Below, one piece after another: positions 5,802 through 13,449 of a DNA stretch of 14,643 nucleotides (position 1 is its first letter; every line of letters starts with the position of its first letter). Under the pieces are notes generated by a model. It had not been told where the DNA came from and made no database searches. It saw only the letters and a list, made by a program, of their open reading frames with translations. The stretch is from assembly GCA_050742535.1 (NCBI GenBank), contig JBOGIQ010000128.1:1-14643 (forward strand), read 5' to 3'. The translations under genes and the position numbers were made by a program. The stretch comes from Gp6-AA40 sp050742535. GTDB lineage: Bacteria; Acidobacteriota; Vicinamibacteria; Vicinamibacterales; UBA2999.

Positions 5802-6620
5802 CTATGCGCCGGCGGCCGGGACTGCCTCACGCCGCTGCGGCCGGACGGCCGAGCGGAGCCGGGCCGCCTGATCGGCCTTGGCGGCCTCTTCGGCCTGCTG
5901 CGCGTCTTCTTCCGCGATGCGCGACTCGCGCATCTGACGGCCGCGGATGATCGCGTCGGCGATCTTCGACGCAAACAGCCGGATCGAGCGCAGCGCGTCG
6001 TCGTTGCCCGGAATGACGAAGTCCACTTCATCCGGGTCGCAGTTGGTGTCGACGATGCCGATCACCGGAATCTTCAGCTTGCGCGCCTCGTCAACGGCGA
6101 TCTTTTCCTTCCGCGTGTCGACCACGAAGATCGCGTCCGGCAGCTTGCTCATCGGCCGAATGCCTTCGAGGTTCTTGAGCAGCTTCCGCTTCTCTTTTTC
6201 CGCGCGGGCGATTTCCTTCTTGGACAGTGTTTCGAAGCGTCCATCGGTGCCCGGCGTGACCATCGCTTCCAGGTCGCGAAGCCGGCCCAGGCTGCGCTGA
6301 ATCGTGGCGAAGTTGGTGAGCAGACCGCCCAGCCAGCGCTGATTGATGAAGAACATGCCGCAGCGCTGCGATTCCTCGGCGATGACATCCTGCGCCTGCC
6401 GCTTCGTGCCGACGAAGAGCATGGTCTTGCCGTCTGCCGCCAGGTTGGTGACGAACTCCTCCGCGTCCCGGAATTTCTTGACCGTCTTGTTCAGGTCGAG
6501 GATGTAGATTCCGTTTCGCTCGCCGAAGATGAACTCCTTCATCTTCGGATTCCACCGCTTCGTCTGGTGGCCGAAATGCACGCCGGCCTCCAGCAGATCC
6601 TTCATCGCAATCCCGGGCAA
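5802..6620 (-). CDS. rpsB: 30S ribosomal protein S2
   Basis: 272 residues including a charged, Ala/Gln/Arg-rich tail from about residue 235 that goes beyond the usual ~230-240-residue core. S2 binds the back of the 30S head-body junction and helps recruit S1. Family motifs: LLEAGVHFGHQTKRWNPKM near the N-terminus, FINQRWLGGLLTNF, and PDAIFVVDTRKEKIAVDEA, then IPVIGIVDTNCDPD. Start: TTG 6620 gives MPGIAMKDLLEAG, which fits the family N-terminus, and GGAGGG sits a few bases upstream. ATG 6605 would lack a suitably placed ribosome site. The gene lies 16 bp after rpsI. Confidence 0.96.
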   Translation of the reverse strand: MPGIAMKDLLEAGVHFGHQTKRWNPKMKEFIFGERNGIYILDLNKTVKKFRDAEEFVTNLAADGKTMLFVGTKRQAQDVIAEESQRCGMFFINQRWLGGLLTNFATIQRSLGRLRDLEAMVTPGTDGRFETLSKKEIARAEKEKRKLLKNLEGIRPMSKLPDAIFVVDTRKEKIAVDEARKLKIPVIGIVDTNCDPDEVDFVIPGNDDALRSIRLFASKIADAIIRGRQMRESRIAEEDAQQAEEAAKADQAARLRSAVRPQRREAVPAAGA

Positions 6621-6636
6621 AGTCCCTCCGTTTCTC

Positions 6637-7029
6637 TTAACGTTTACTGAACTGGAAGCGCTTGCGTGCGCCCGCCAGCCCGTACTTCTTGCGTTCCTTG
6701 ATGCGCGAATCGGACGTCAGCAAGCCGTCCTTCTTGAGCTGCTTGCGCAGCTCGGCGTTGAACTCCACAAGTGCGCGGGCGATGCCCAGGCGCACGGCGC
6801 CGGCCTGTCCGTTCACTCCACCCCCGGCGACCGTCGCCAGGACGTCGAACTTTTCCCCTGTTTCGGTCACCAGCAGCGGCCGCCGCACCTGGACGCGCAG
6901 CGCGTCGGTCGGGAAGAAGCGGTCGAACTCTCGGTGGTTGACGGTGATGGTCCCGTTTCCGGGGCGGAGAAAGACGCGGGCGGTGGACGTTTTCCGGCGG
7001 CCTGTTCCGTAATACTCGATATTCGGCAA
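6637..7029 (-). CDS. rpsI: 30S ribosomal protein S9
   Basis: 130 residues, the normal length. S9 sits in the 30S head and its C-terminal tail contacts P-site tRNA. Motifs: YYGTGRRKTSTARVFLRPG at the N-terminus, GGGVNGQAGAVRLGIARAL in the middle, and the conserved basic end ARKRFQFSKR. Start: TTG 7029 is the only start in frame near the family N-terminus. The likely Shine-Dalgarno GAGGT lies in the last codons of rplM, 9 nt upstream, and the rplM stop ends two bases before the start. The two genes are therefore translationally coupled, as is usual for L13-S9. Confidence 0.96.
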   Translation of the reverse strand: MPNIEYYGTGRRKTSTARVFLRPGNGTITVNHREFDRFFPTDALRVQVRRPLLVTETGEKFDVLATVAGGGVNGQAGAVRLGIARALVEFNAELRKQLKKDGLLTSDSRIKERKKYGLAGARKRFQFSKR

Positions 7030-7031
7030 AG

Positions 7032-7463
7032 TTACGCGACCTCGATTTTTCTTGGTTGCTGAGCAGTGTGGGGGTGCTCGGCGCCGGGGTAGACCTTCAG
7101 CTTCCGGTACATCGCATCACCCATCTTGGTCTTCGGCAGCATGCCGCGAACCGCTTCCTCCACGAGACGAACCGGCCGCCGCTTCCGGACGTCAACCGCG
7201 CGCTCCTCGCGCAGGCCGCCCTCGAAGCCGCTGTGCCGGCGATACACCTTGTCCGTTTCCTTCTGTCCCGTCAGCTTCACCGCCTCCGCGTTCACGACGA
7301 CGACGTGGTCGCCCGTGTCGATGAACGGGGTGTAGGTGGGCTTGTGCTTGCCCTGAAGCAGCCGGGCCGCCAGGGTGGCCACACGGCCGAGCACCTGGTC
7401 CTTCGCATCGATGACATGCCACCGGCTGTCCGCGCTTTTCACGCTGGCTACGAACGTACGCAT
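7032..7463 (-). CDS. rplM: 50S ribosomal protein L13
   Basis: 143 residues, the usual size. L13 is an early-assembly 23S rRNA-binding protein. Motifs: WHVIDAKDQVLGRVAT near the start, LLQGKHKPTYTPFIDTGDHVVVVNAE in the first third (key elements GKHKP and DTGDHV), KVYRRHSGFEGGL, AVRGMLPKTKMG, and the C-terminal KVYPGAEHPHTAQQP. ATG 7463 has GAGGG about 9 nt upstream. It is first in the operon and follows a sigma70-type promoter and a leader hairpin. In Firmicutes and Proteobacteria this gene has known leader regulation, which makes the hairpin here of interest. Confidence 0.97.
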   Translation of the reverse strand: MRTFVASVKSADSRWHVIDAKDQVLGRVATLAARLLQGKHKPTYTPFIDTGDHVVVVNAEAVKLTGQKETDKVYRRHSGFEGGLREERAVDVRKRRPVRLVEEAVRGMLPKTKMGDAMYRKLKVYPGAEHPHTAQQPRKIEVA

Positions 7464-7485
7464 GTAAAGGGTCCCTCAGGGGCCT

Positions 7486-7503
7486 CTGGACAGACTTGTC
7501 CAG
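7486..7503 (-). promoter_or_regulatory. Leader hairpin upstream of rplM
   Basis: CTGGACA (7486-7492) and TGTCCAG (7497-7503) form a perfect 7-bp stem with a 4-nt loop. It lies between the predicted transcription start (near 7511) and the rplM Shine-Dalgarno, about 22 nt before the start codon. It is well placed for autogenous control by L13, but I cannot tie it to a known leader family by eye. Confidence 0.55.
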
Positions 7504-7518
7504 GAACCGCAAACCCCA

Positions 7519-7547
7519 ATGATACGGAGGGTTGTCGGAATAGTCAA
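7519..7547 (-). promoter_or_regulatory. Sigma70-type promoter of the rplM-rpsI-rpsB-tsf-pyrH-frr operon
   Basis: Read on the minus strand: -35 TTGACT (7547-7542), a 17-nt spacer, and -10 TATCAT (7524-7519). Each hexamer matches 5 of 6 consensus positions (TTGACA, TATAAT) at ideal spacing. Transcription would start near 7511, giving a leader of about 48 nt. The divergent 279-bp gap (7464-7742) to pilM otherwise shows no gene and no equally good promoter for pilM. Confidence 0.8.
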
Positions 7548-7742
7548 CCAGACGGATACCGCAAGTCCGTCGTTTCCCGGGAGTTATCGCAATCTTCGGC
7601 GACTCCGTGATGTCGCGGATTGGTACAGCCGATAACGGGGACGGCCTCAGAGTGAGCCGGGGCCCGCGTTGACCGCAGACGGTCGCCACCCGGGCGCACC
7701 AAAACGCTGCTAACCCCCCTCCCGGGGACCGAGGTAACTAGG

Positions 7743-8801
7743 GTGTTTCGCAAGCAGAAGAGCGTGGTCGGGCTGGACATCGGTTCCAGCGCCGTGAAGG
7801 CCGTCGAGCTCAAGCCGACAGCCAAGGACTTCCGCGTTACCGCCTTCGGAATCGAGCCGGTGCCCGCCGATGCCATCGTCGACGGCGCGATCATCGACGC
7901 CACCGCGGTCGCGAATTCGATCAAGCGAATCTTCGAGCGCAACTCGTTCAAGACCAAGGAAGTCTGCGCGTCGCTGTCGGGCAGCGCCGTGATCGTCAAG
8001 AAGATCACGCTCCCGGTGATGACCGAAACAGAGCTGCACGAATCGATCTACTGGGAAGCGGAGCAGTACATCCCGTTCGACATCCAGGACGTCAACCTGG
8101 ATTACCAGATTCTGGACCCTGGCACGGGGCCCGACTCGCGCGGCAGCATGGAAGTGCTGCTCGTCGCCGCCAAGAAGGAAAAGATCGGCGACTACACCGG
8201 CGTGATCGCCCAGGCCGGCCGGACGCCCGTCATCGTCGACGTGGACGCGTTCGCGCTGCAGAACGCCTACGAAGTGAACTACGGCTTCGACCCGAAGCAG
8301 GTCGTGGTGCTGCTCAACGCCGGCGCCAGCGCCATCAACATCAACATTCTGCAGGGCGAGCAGTCGGTCTTCGCCCGTGACGTGTCCATGGGCGGCAACA
8401 CCTACACCGAGGCCGTGCAGAAGGAGCTCGACCTGCCGTTCGAGGCGGCCGAGCAGTTGAAGAAGGGCATTCCGGTCGACGGTGCGACGTTCGAAGACGC
8501 GCAGCCGGTGCTGCGGGCGGTCACTGAAAACGTCCTGCTCGAGATTCAGAAGACGTTCGACTTCTTCAAGGCCTCGGCGGCGAACGACCACATCGACCGG
8601 ATCATCATCAGCGGCGGCGCGTCGCGCGTGGACGGCTTCCGCGAGATGCTCGAGGAGCGCTTTGGCACTCCTGTCGAGGAGTTCGACCCGTTCAAGGCCG
8701 TCACGTGGGATCGGGGCAAGCTCGGCTCGGAATCGGCGGATCACGCGGCGACGGCGGCCGTGGCCGTCGGCCTCGCACTCCGAAAGGTGGGGGACCGATG
8801 A
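7743..8801 (+). CDS. pilM: Type IV pilus assembly protein PilM
   Basis: 352 residues. PilM is a cytoplasmic actin-like ATPase-fold protein that binds the N-terminal tail of PilN and connects the cytoplasmic motor to the PilN-PilO-PilP alignment complex. The N-terminal phosphate-1 motif VGLDIGSSAVKAVEL (8-22) is characteristic. Other family patterns are IYWEAEQYIPFDIQDVNLDYQIL, VVLLNAGASAININIL, and the adenosine-site IDRIIISGGASRVDGF (key element SGGAS). The start is GTG 7743 with GAGGT seven bases upstream; no ATG lies nearby in frame. Its stop overlaps the pilN start (ATGA), indicating coupling. Confidence 0.96.
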   Translation: MFRKQKSVVGLDIGSSAVKAVELKPTAKDFRVTAFGIEPVPADAIVDGAIIDATAVANSIKRIFERNSFKTKEVCASLSGSAVIVKKITLPVMTETELHESIYWEAEQYIPFDIQDVNLDYQILDPGTGPDSRGSMEVLLVAAKKEKIGDYTGVIAQAGRTPVIVDVDAFALQNAYEVNYGFDPKQVVVLLNAGASAININILQGEQSVFARDVSMGGNTYTEAVQKELDLPFEAAEQLKKGIPVDGATFEDAQPVLRAVTENVLLEIQKTFDFFKASAANDHIDRIIISGGASRVDGFREMLEERFGTPVEEFDPFKAVTWDRGKLGSESADHAATAAVAVGLALRKVGDR

Positions 8802-9451
8802 TTCGCATCAACCTCCTCGGCGTCGAGCGCACCAAGACGCGCAAGCTCCCGACCTTCACCATCCAGGCGCAGCAGCTGACGATCGCCTGCAGCCTCATTC
8901 TGGTCGCGTCGTTCGCCGGCATCGGCTGGTGGTACTGGACGCTGAGGCAGACCGCGGCGCAGGTGGAGACGGACATCGCCACCGCACAGCAGGAGCAGCA
9001 GCGGCTGCAGTCGGTGCTGGCAGAAGTCCGCCAGTTCGAGGGACGCCGGTCGCAGCTGCAGCAGCGCGTGCAGCTGATCGAGCAGCTCCGCGCCGGCCAG
9101 ACGCTGCCCGTGCAGCTCCTCGATCACGTCAGCCGCAGCGTGCCCGAGATGCTCTGGCTGACGGACATGGATCAGAAGGGCGACGCCCTGACGATTCAGG
9201 GACGCTGCAACACCCTGATCGCGGCGGCGGACTTCGTGACGAACCTGGGGAACTCCAATGTGCTGGCGAAGCCGATCGAGCTCGACACCCAGGTGGAAGT
9301 CCTCCAGACGTCACAGGGCCAGGCCGGCGTCGAGCTGTACAAGTTCACGGTCCGGGCGAAGGTGGACCCGGCGGCAGCGGCGAAAAGCGGCACCAAGCCG
9401 GCCAGTGCGCCGGTTGTCGGGGGCGGCGGAGGGGGAGCGGCGGCCCGCTAA
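8798..9451 (+). CDS. pilN: Type IV pilus assembly protein PilN
   Basis: 217 residues. PilN is a bitopic inner-membrane protein that pairs with PilO and recruits PilM through its cytoplasmic N-terminus. Visible: the PilM-binding motif IRINLLG (2-8), one transmembrane helix at about 26-47, a Gln-rich coiled coil (about 50-105), then a ferredoxin-like periplasmic domain with MLWLTDMDQKGDALTIQGR. A low-complexity Ala/Gly tail (GGGGGGAAAR) is an oddity of this sequence. Start ATG 8798 overlaps the pilM stop. Frames extending to 8705 lie inside pilM and are not used. Confidence 0.94.
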   Translation: MIRINLLGVERTKTRKLPTFTIQAQQLTIACSLILVASFAGIGWWYWTLRQTAAQVETDIATAQQEQQRLQSVLAEVRQFEGRRSQLQQRVQLIEQLRAGQTLPVQLLDHVSRSVPEMLWLTDMDQKGDALTIQGRCNTLIAAADFVTNLGNSNVLAKPIELDTQVEVLQTSQGQAGVELYKFTVRAKVDPAAAAKSGTKPASAPVVGGGGGGAAAR

Positions 9452-9487
9452 AGAAGAGGTGGAGCGGCCCCGATACCGGAAAACGAG

Positions 9488-10099
9488 ATGGCAATCAATC
9501 TGAGTCTCAACAAGCTTCCGTGGTACGGACAGATCGGCGTGTTCGTGGCCATCGGCATTGGCGCGGCCGGGGCGTTCTGGAACTACTACTCCAAACCGGC
9601 CACCGCTGAAATCGAGTCGCGGCGCGCCGTGCTGAATCAGGTTCGCGGCGACATCAACCGCGGGCTGATGACCGCCCGCCGCCTGCCGGAGTTCCGGCGG
9701 GAAGTGGCGACGCTGGAGCTGCAGCTCGATCGGCTGCGTGCCGTGCTGCCGGAGCAGCAGGACGTGGCCGACCTGCTCAATCGCGTCAACTCCATGGCGA
9801 CACAGTCGAATCTGAAGGTGCTCGGCTTCATTCCGCAGGCGACGACGAAGAAGAACCTCCACACGGAGTGGCCGATCGGACTCCAGCTCGAAGGCTCCTA
9901 TCACGACCTCGGCATGTTCCTCGAGCGCATCAGCAAGTTCCCTCGCATCATCAACGTCGGCAACATGCGGGTGAAGGCGCGCGAGAACCAGAGCGCGCGT
10001 GCGACGGTCACCATCGACGTGACGGCGACCACCTTCGTCCTCGCCGAACAGCCCAAGCCGGCGACGCCGGCCGGCGCGCCGGCAGCGGGTGGGGCATGA
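9488..10099 (+). CDS. pilO: Type IV pilus assembly protein PilO
   Basis: 203 residues. PilO is the inner-membrane partner of PilN, forming dimers that pass pilus-motor signals to PilP and PilQ. Visible: LNKLPWYGQIGVF leading into one transmembrane helix (about 16-36), a coiled coil with FRREVATLELQLDRLRAVLP, and a C-terminal ferredoxin-like domain containing LQLEGSYHDLGMFLERIS and FPRIINVGNM, the most conserved family patch. An Ala/Pro-rich tail ends the protein. It follows pilN by 36 bp and overlaps the start of pilP (ATGA at 10096). Confidence 0.95.
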   Translation: MAINLSLNKLPWYGQIGVFVAIGIGAAGAFWNYYSKPATAEIESRRAVLNQVRGDINRGLMTARRLPEFRREVATLELQLDRLRAVLPEQQDVADLLNRVNSMATQSNLKVLGFIPQATTKKNLHTEWPIGLQLEGSYHDLGMFLERISKFPRIINVGNMRVKARENQSARATVTIDVTATTFVLAEQPKPATPAGAPAAGGA

Positions 10100-10590
10100 T
10101 GCGCATCACCGCCCTCATCATTGCCGCGGCGCTGCTCGCCGCGACGCCAGTTGGCGGACAGACGCCGGCCCCGGGCCCGGCGGCGCCGGCCGCGGCCACC
10201 ACGCCGGCATCAAAGGTGCCGCCGCTCGAGCCGCAGGGCTACGACTACAACCCGGCGGGCCGCCGGGATCCGTTCATCAGCCTGGTGCGCCGGACCACGC
10301 AGGCGACCGGGACGTCTGCGAACCCGCGGCCGACCGGTCTGGGCGGCCTGAGCATCGAGCAGATCCGGATGACCGGCGTCGTCAAGGGACGCGCTGGATT
10401 CTCCGCGATCGTGAAAGGCGTCGATAACCGCACCTACTACGTGAAGGCCGGCGACGAGCTCTACGACGGCAAGGTCCGCGCCGTGACCGCCGACGCGATG
10501 TTCCTGACCCAGAACGTGAACGACCCACTGTCGGTCGCCAAGACGCGGGAAATCAAGCGGCTGCTACGACCGGAGCTAGAGGCTCAATAG
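10096..10590 (+). CDS. pilP: Type IV pilus assembly protein PilP
   Basis: 164 residues. PilP links the PilN/PilO inner-membrane platform to the PilQ secretin across the periplasm. Visible: a signal-peptide-like N-terminus (about 1-22), a Pro/Ala-rich flexible linker, the motif GRRDPF (the DPF hallmark of PilP and related secretin-associated proteins), then the beta domain with IRMTGVVKGRAGFSAIV, YYVKAGDELYDGKV and FLTQN. Unlike proteobacterial PilP there is no lipobox cysteine: the end of the signal region reads ATPVGGQ. Start ATG 10096 overlaps the pilO stop; ATG 10099 is equally possible. Confidence 0.92.
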   Translation: MMRITALIIAAALLAATPVGGQTPAPGPAAPAAATTPASKVPPLEPQGYDYNPAGRRDPFISLVRRTTQATGTSANPRPTGLGGLSIEQIRMTGVVKGRAGFSAIVKGVDNRTYYVKAGDELYDGKVRAVTADAMFLTQNVNDPLSVAKTREIKRLLRPELEAQ

Positions 10591-10592
10591 CC

Positions 10593-12794
10593 ATGTATCG
10601 ACACTCCCTCCTCCTGGGCCTTTCTATCGCGGCGTTCGTGTTGTCGCCGCTCGGTGTCGCGGGAACGCGCACCGAAGGCGAACGCGGCGCGGCGGCGACG
10701 CTCAGAAAAGTGACGTCGCAGCTGGATGCGCAAAAGGGGATTCTCAGCATCGAAGCCTCCGCTCCTGTCGCGTATGTGGCGTCGCAGCCGGATGCGCGCA
10801 CGACGATTGTGGAGATGCGCGGCGTCGCAGCTGGCAGCATCGGCGACGTGACTGTTGACCAGCGGCACCCGATTGATGCGGTGAAGGTCGAGAGCGTCGT
10901 CAGCCCGGCCGGGGAGTCTCTCGCCCGTGTGTTGATCACATTCCGTCAGCCGGCGCGGCCGCGTATCCGCAGCTCGCGCAATGTGATCTTCGTCGAAGCC
11001 GACCGCATCGATGGCTCCGCGGCACCGTCCCGCACTGCGATGGGCCCGAAGCTCGATTTGCAGACCTTCTCGCCGGCGATTCGCGACCTGCGCGTCACGC
11101 AGCGGGGCACTGCGACGGCAATCACGCTCCTTGGCACGGCGCCGCTCGTGGCGTCGGGCATCCAGGAGCCGAAGGATGCGCCGCGCCGGATCGTTCTCAA
11201 TCTTCCACAGGCGACGTCCGCCATACCGACCACCATGCGCGTGGTCCGCGAGGGGCCGGTCGAAGGCGTGCGTGTTTCCATGAGTCCCACCGCGCCGTTC
11301 GGTACGCAGGTAACGATGGAACTGTCGCGCGCCGCGACGTACCGCCTGGAATCATCGGCGGACGGCAACGACCTCTCGGTGGTGTTCGACGAGCCGGCGG
11401 CAGACCCAATCGCGGCGCTCCGCGGTCCGAATCCAGCTCCTGGTGCGCCCGCGGTGCCGCTCGCAGCATTTGCGCAGGCGCCACCCGCGCCGGCGCCGCC
11501 TCTTGCGGCCGCGCCGCAGGCCCCCGCCGTTCCGCTGGAACCCGGACAGCGCCAGTTCACCGGCACGCCGGTCAGCCTCGACTTCGACGGCACCGATCTG
11601 CGGGCTGTCCTGACGGCGCTCGCCAAGGAAGGCGGAATCAACATCTGGATCGACCCACGCGTGCAGGGAACGGTGACGACAACGCTGACCGACGTTCCGT
11701 GGGATGAGGCGTTCGACATCATCGCCAGCGGGAACGGGTTGGGTTACGTCCAGCGCGGTTCCGTCGTCCGCGTCGTGCCGCTGGCGGTGCTCGCGGAAGA
11801 GGAAGCGGCGCGGCGAAAGCTCGAGGAGGAGCGCGCCCTTTCGGGCGAGCTGCGGACCTATACCAAGTCGCTCAGTTACGCGACGGCCAAGGACTTGGCC
11901 ACGCTGGTGAAGGACACCGTTCTGTCACCGCGCGGACAGGTGCAGGTGGACGACCGCACCAACACGCTCATCGTCACCGATCTCGTCGATCGGCTGGCGC
12001 GGACCGAAGATCTGATTTCGAAGCTCGACGTGCCGCAGCCGCAGGTGGAGATCGAGGCGCGCATCGTTCAGACGAGCCGCGACTTCGCCCGGCAGATCGG
12101 CGTCAATTGGGGCGTGAACGCGCGGGCCTCAACTGATCTTGCCAACACGACGGGGCTGACGTTCCCGAACCAGGGCAGCATCAGCGGCCGCACAGGGAGC
12201 GTTCAGGGCCCGGATGGCGTCCCGACCGTCGTGGATCAGGCCGTGAGCACTCCGACGAGCGCAATCGGCCTGGCGCTTGGATCGATCAATGGCGCGATCA
12301 ATCTCGACATCGCGCTCTCGGCGCTCGAGCGTTCGGGCAAGGGAAAAATTCTGTCGACGCCGCGGGTCTCGACGCAGAACAACGTCCAGGCCGAGATCAT
12401 GCAGGGCGTCCAGATTCCGATCCAGACGGTGGCCAACAACACCGTGACGGTCACGTGGAAGGACGCGGCGCTGATTCTCCGCGTGCTGCCGCAGATTACG
12501 GCGGCCAATACCGTGATCATGAAAGTCGAGCTCGAAAACGGATCGCCCGACTTCGCACGCGCGATTGAAAACAACCCGCCGATCAACACCCAGCGCGCGC
12601 TGACGAGTGTTCGCGTCGCCAACGGCGACACCACGGTCATCGGCGGCATCTTCCTGAGTACAGAGCAGGCCACCCAGTCCCGTACGCCGGGGCTCAGCAA
12701 GGTCCCGCTCCTCGGCTTGCTGTTCAGGCGCGACGAGGTGACGGATGAGAGCCGCGAGCTGCTCATCTTCATCACGCCGCGGATTATTCAGTAG
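10593..12794 (+). CDS. pilQ: Type IV pilus secretin PilQ
   Basis: 733 residues. PilQ is the outer-membrane ring channel through which the pilus passes. Domain order: signal peptide (about 1-24); AMIN domain 1 (about 37-130) and AMIN domain 2 (about 150-265), which bind peptidoglycan; an Ala/Pro linker (about 270-318); STN/N0 domain (about 322-395, from VSLDFDGTDLRAVL); secretin N1 (about 424-482, SLSYATAKDLATLV); secretin core (about 483-733), with QVEIEARIVQ, the VPLLGLLFRR signature, and ending LLIFITPRII. A full-length secretin with no frameshift. AGAGG lies about 10 nt before ATG, two bases after the pilP stop. Confidence 0.97.
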   Translation: MYRHSLLLGLSIAAFVLSPLGVAGTRTEGERGAAATLRKVTSQLDAQKGILSIEASAPVAYVASQPDARTTIVEMRGVAAGSIGDVTVDQRHPIDAVKVESVVSPAGESLARVLITFRQPARPRIRSSRNVIFVEADRIDGSAAPSRTAMGPKLDLQTFSPAIRDLRVTQRGTATAITLLGTAPLVASGIQEPKDAPRRIVLNLPQATSAIPTTMRVVREGPVEGVRVSMSPTAPFGTQVTMELSRAATYRLESSADGNDLSVVFDEPAADPIAALRGPNPAPGAPAVPLAAFAQAPPAPAPPLAAAPQAPAVPLEPGQRQFTGTPVSLDFDGTDLRAVLTALAKEGGINIWIDPRVQGTVTTTLTDVPWDEAFDIIASGNGLGYVQRGSVVRVVPLAVLAEEEAARRKLEEERALSGELRTYTKSLSYATAKDLATLVKDTVLSPRGQVQVDDRTNTLIVTDLVDRLARTEDLISKLDVPQPQVEIEARIVQTSRDFARQIGVNWGVNARASTDLANTTGLTFPNQGSISGRTGSVQGPDGVPTVVDQAVSTPTSAIGLALGSINGAINLDIALSALERSGKGKILSTPRVSTQNNVQAEIMQGVQIPIQTVANNTVTVTWKDAALILRVLPQITAANTVIMKVELENGSPDFARAIENNPPINTQRALTSVRVANGDTTVIGGIFLSTEQATQSRTPGLSKVPLLGLLFRRDEVTDESRELLIFITPRIIQ

Positions 12795-12804
12795 GAGAGC
12801 GACT

Positions 12805-13440
12805 GTGAGTGCGATGTTCAGGTCTTGGAAAGCGCTGGCGGCGATCGGCATCGCCGTGACCTTCGCCGGCTGCGGCGATCTGGTGACGCAGGGACGCTCG
12901 CCCTCGCAGCTGGTGATCCTGTCGCTGGCGGCGGCGCAGGGGGCGAACCCCAGCGAACTCGGCGCGAACCTGTTGTCGGATGTCGTCACCAACGTGGAGC
13001 GGACCGTGGACGGACAGCCGGTCTCGTCGCCAACGATCTTCAACGACGTCGGCTCGGCGGAGTTCGGGCTGGTCCTGAAGGACCCGGGCAGTGACCCGGC
13101 CGCGCCTGTGGCCCCGGGCCCGCTGAACGTGGTCACCATCACCCGCTATCGCGTCGTCTACCGGCGCACCGACGGCCGTAATACGCCGGGTGTGGACGTG
13201 CCGTTCCCGTTCGACTCCGGCGTGACGGTGACGGTGACGGCCGACGGCGGCTCGACCGGGTTCGAGATCGTCCGGAGCTCCGCCAAGCTCGAAGCACCGC
13301 TGCGGGCGCTCAAAGACAACCCGGACACGATTTCCACAATCGCTGAGGTGACGTTCTACGGCCACGACCAGGCCGGCAACGACCTCAGCGCCACTGGGCT
13401 GATCGGCATCAACTTCGCCAACTTCGCCGATCCCGACTAA
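12805..13440 (+). CDS. Putative outer-membrane lipoprotein downstream of pilQ
   Basis: 211 residues, family not recognised. The N-terminus carries a lipoprotein signal: charged FRSWK, a hydrophobic helix, then FAGC with Cys23; residue 24 is Gly, so default sorting rules suggest the outer membrane. The rest is polar and beta-prone, with LVILSLAAAQG (37-47), a repeated TVTVTADGG strand, and ends GLIGINFANFADPD. Start GTG 12805 has GGAG about seven bases upstream; ATG 12814 is too far from it. It begins 10 bp after pilQ and ends 9 bp before the next lipoprotein gene, so the three are likely co-transcribed. A role as pilotin or pilus-associated envelope protein is an inference from position only. 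Confidence 0.85.
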   Translation: MSAMFRSWKALAAIGIAVTFAGCGDLVTQGRSPSQLVILSLAAAQGANPSELGANLLSDVVTNVERTVDGQPVSSPTIFNDVGSAEFGLVLKDPGSDPAAPVAPGPLNVVTITRYRVVYRRTDGRNTPGVDVPFPFDSGVTVTVTADGGSTGFEIVRSSAKLEAPLRALKDNPDTISTIAEVTFYGHDQAGNDLSATGLIGINFANFADPD

Positions 13441-13449
13441 GAGGACGTG

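Noticed and set aside
7532..7560. Plus-strand promoter for pilM (TTGTCG, 17-nt spacer, GATACC)
   Set aside because: Only 3 of 6 positions match in the -10, and the site overlaps the much better minus-strand promoter. pilM must have a promoter in this gap, but I cannot place it.
7710..8744. 344-residue minus-strand open frame opposite pilM
   Set aside because: Shadow of pilM; no domain evidence, and pilM has its full set of actin-fold motifs.
12129..13142. 337-residue minus-strand open frame across the pilQ end and the first lipoprotein
   Set aside because: It is antisense to the secretin core; no family pattern and no ribosome site.
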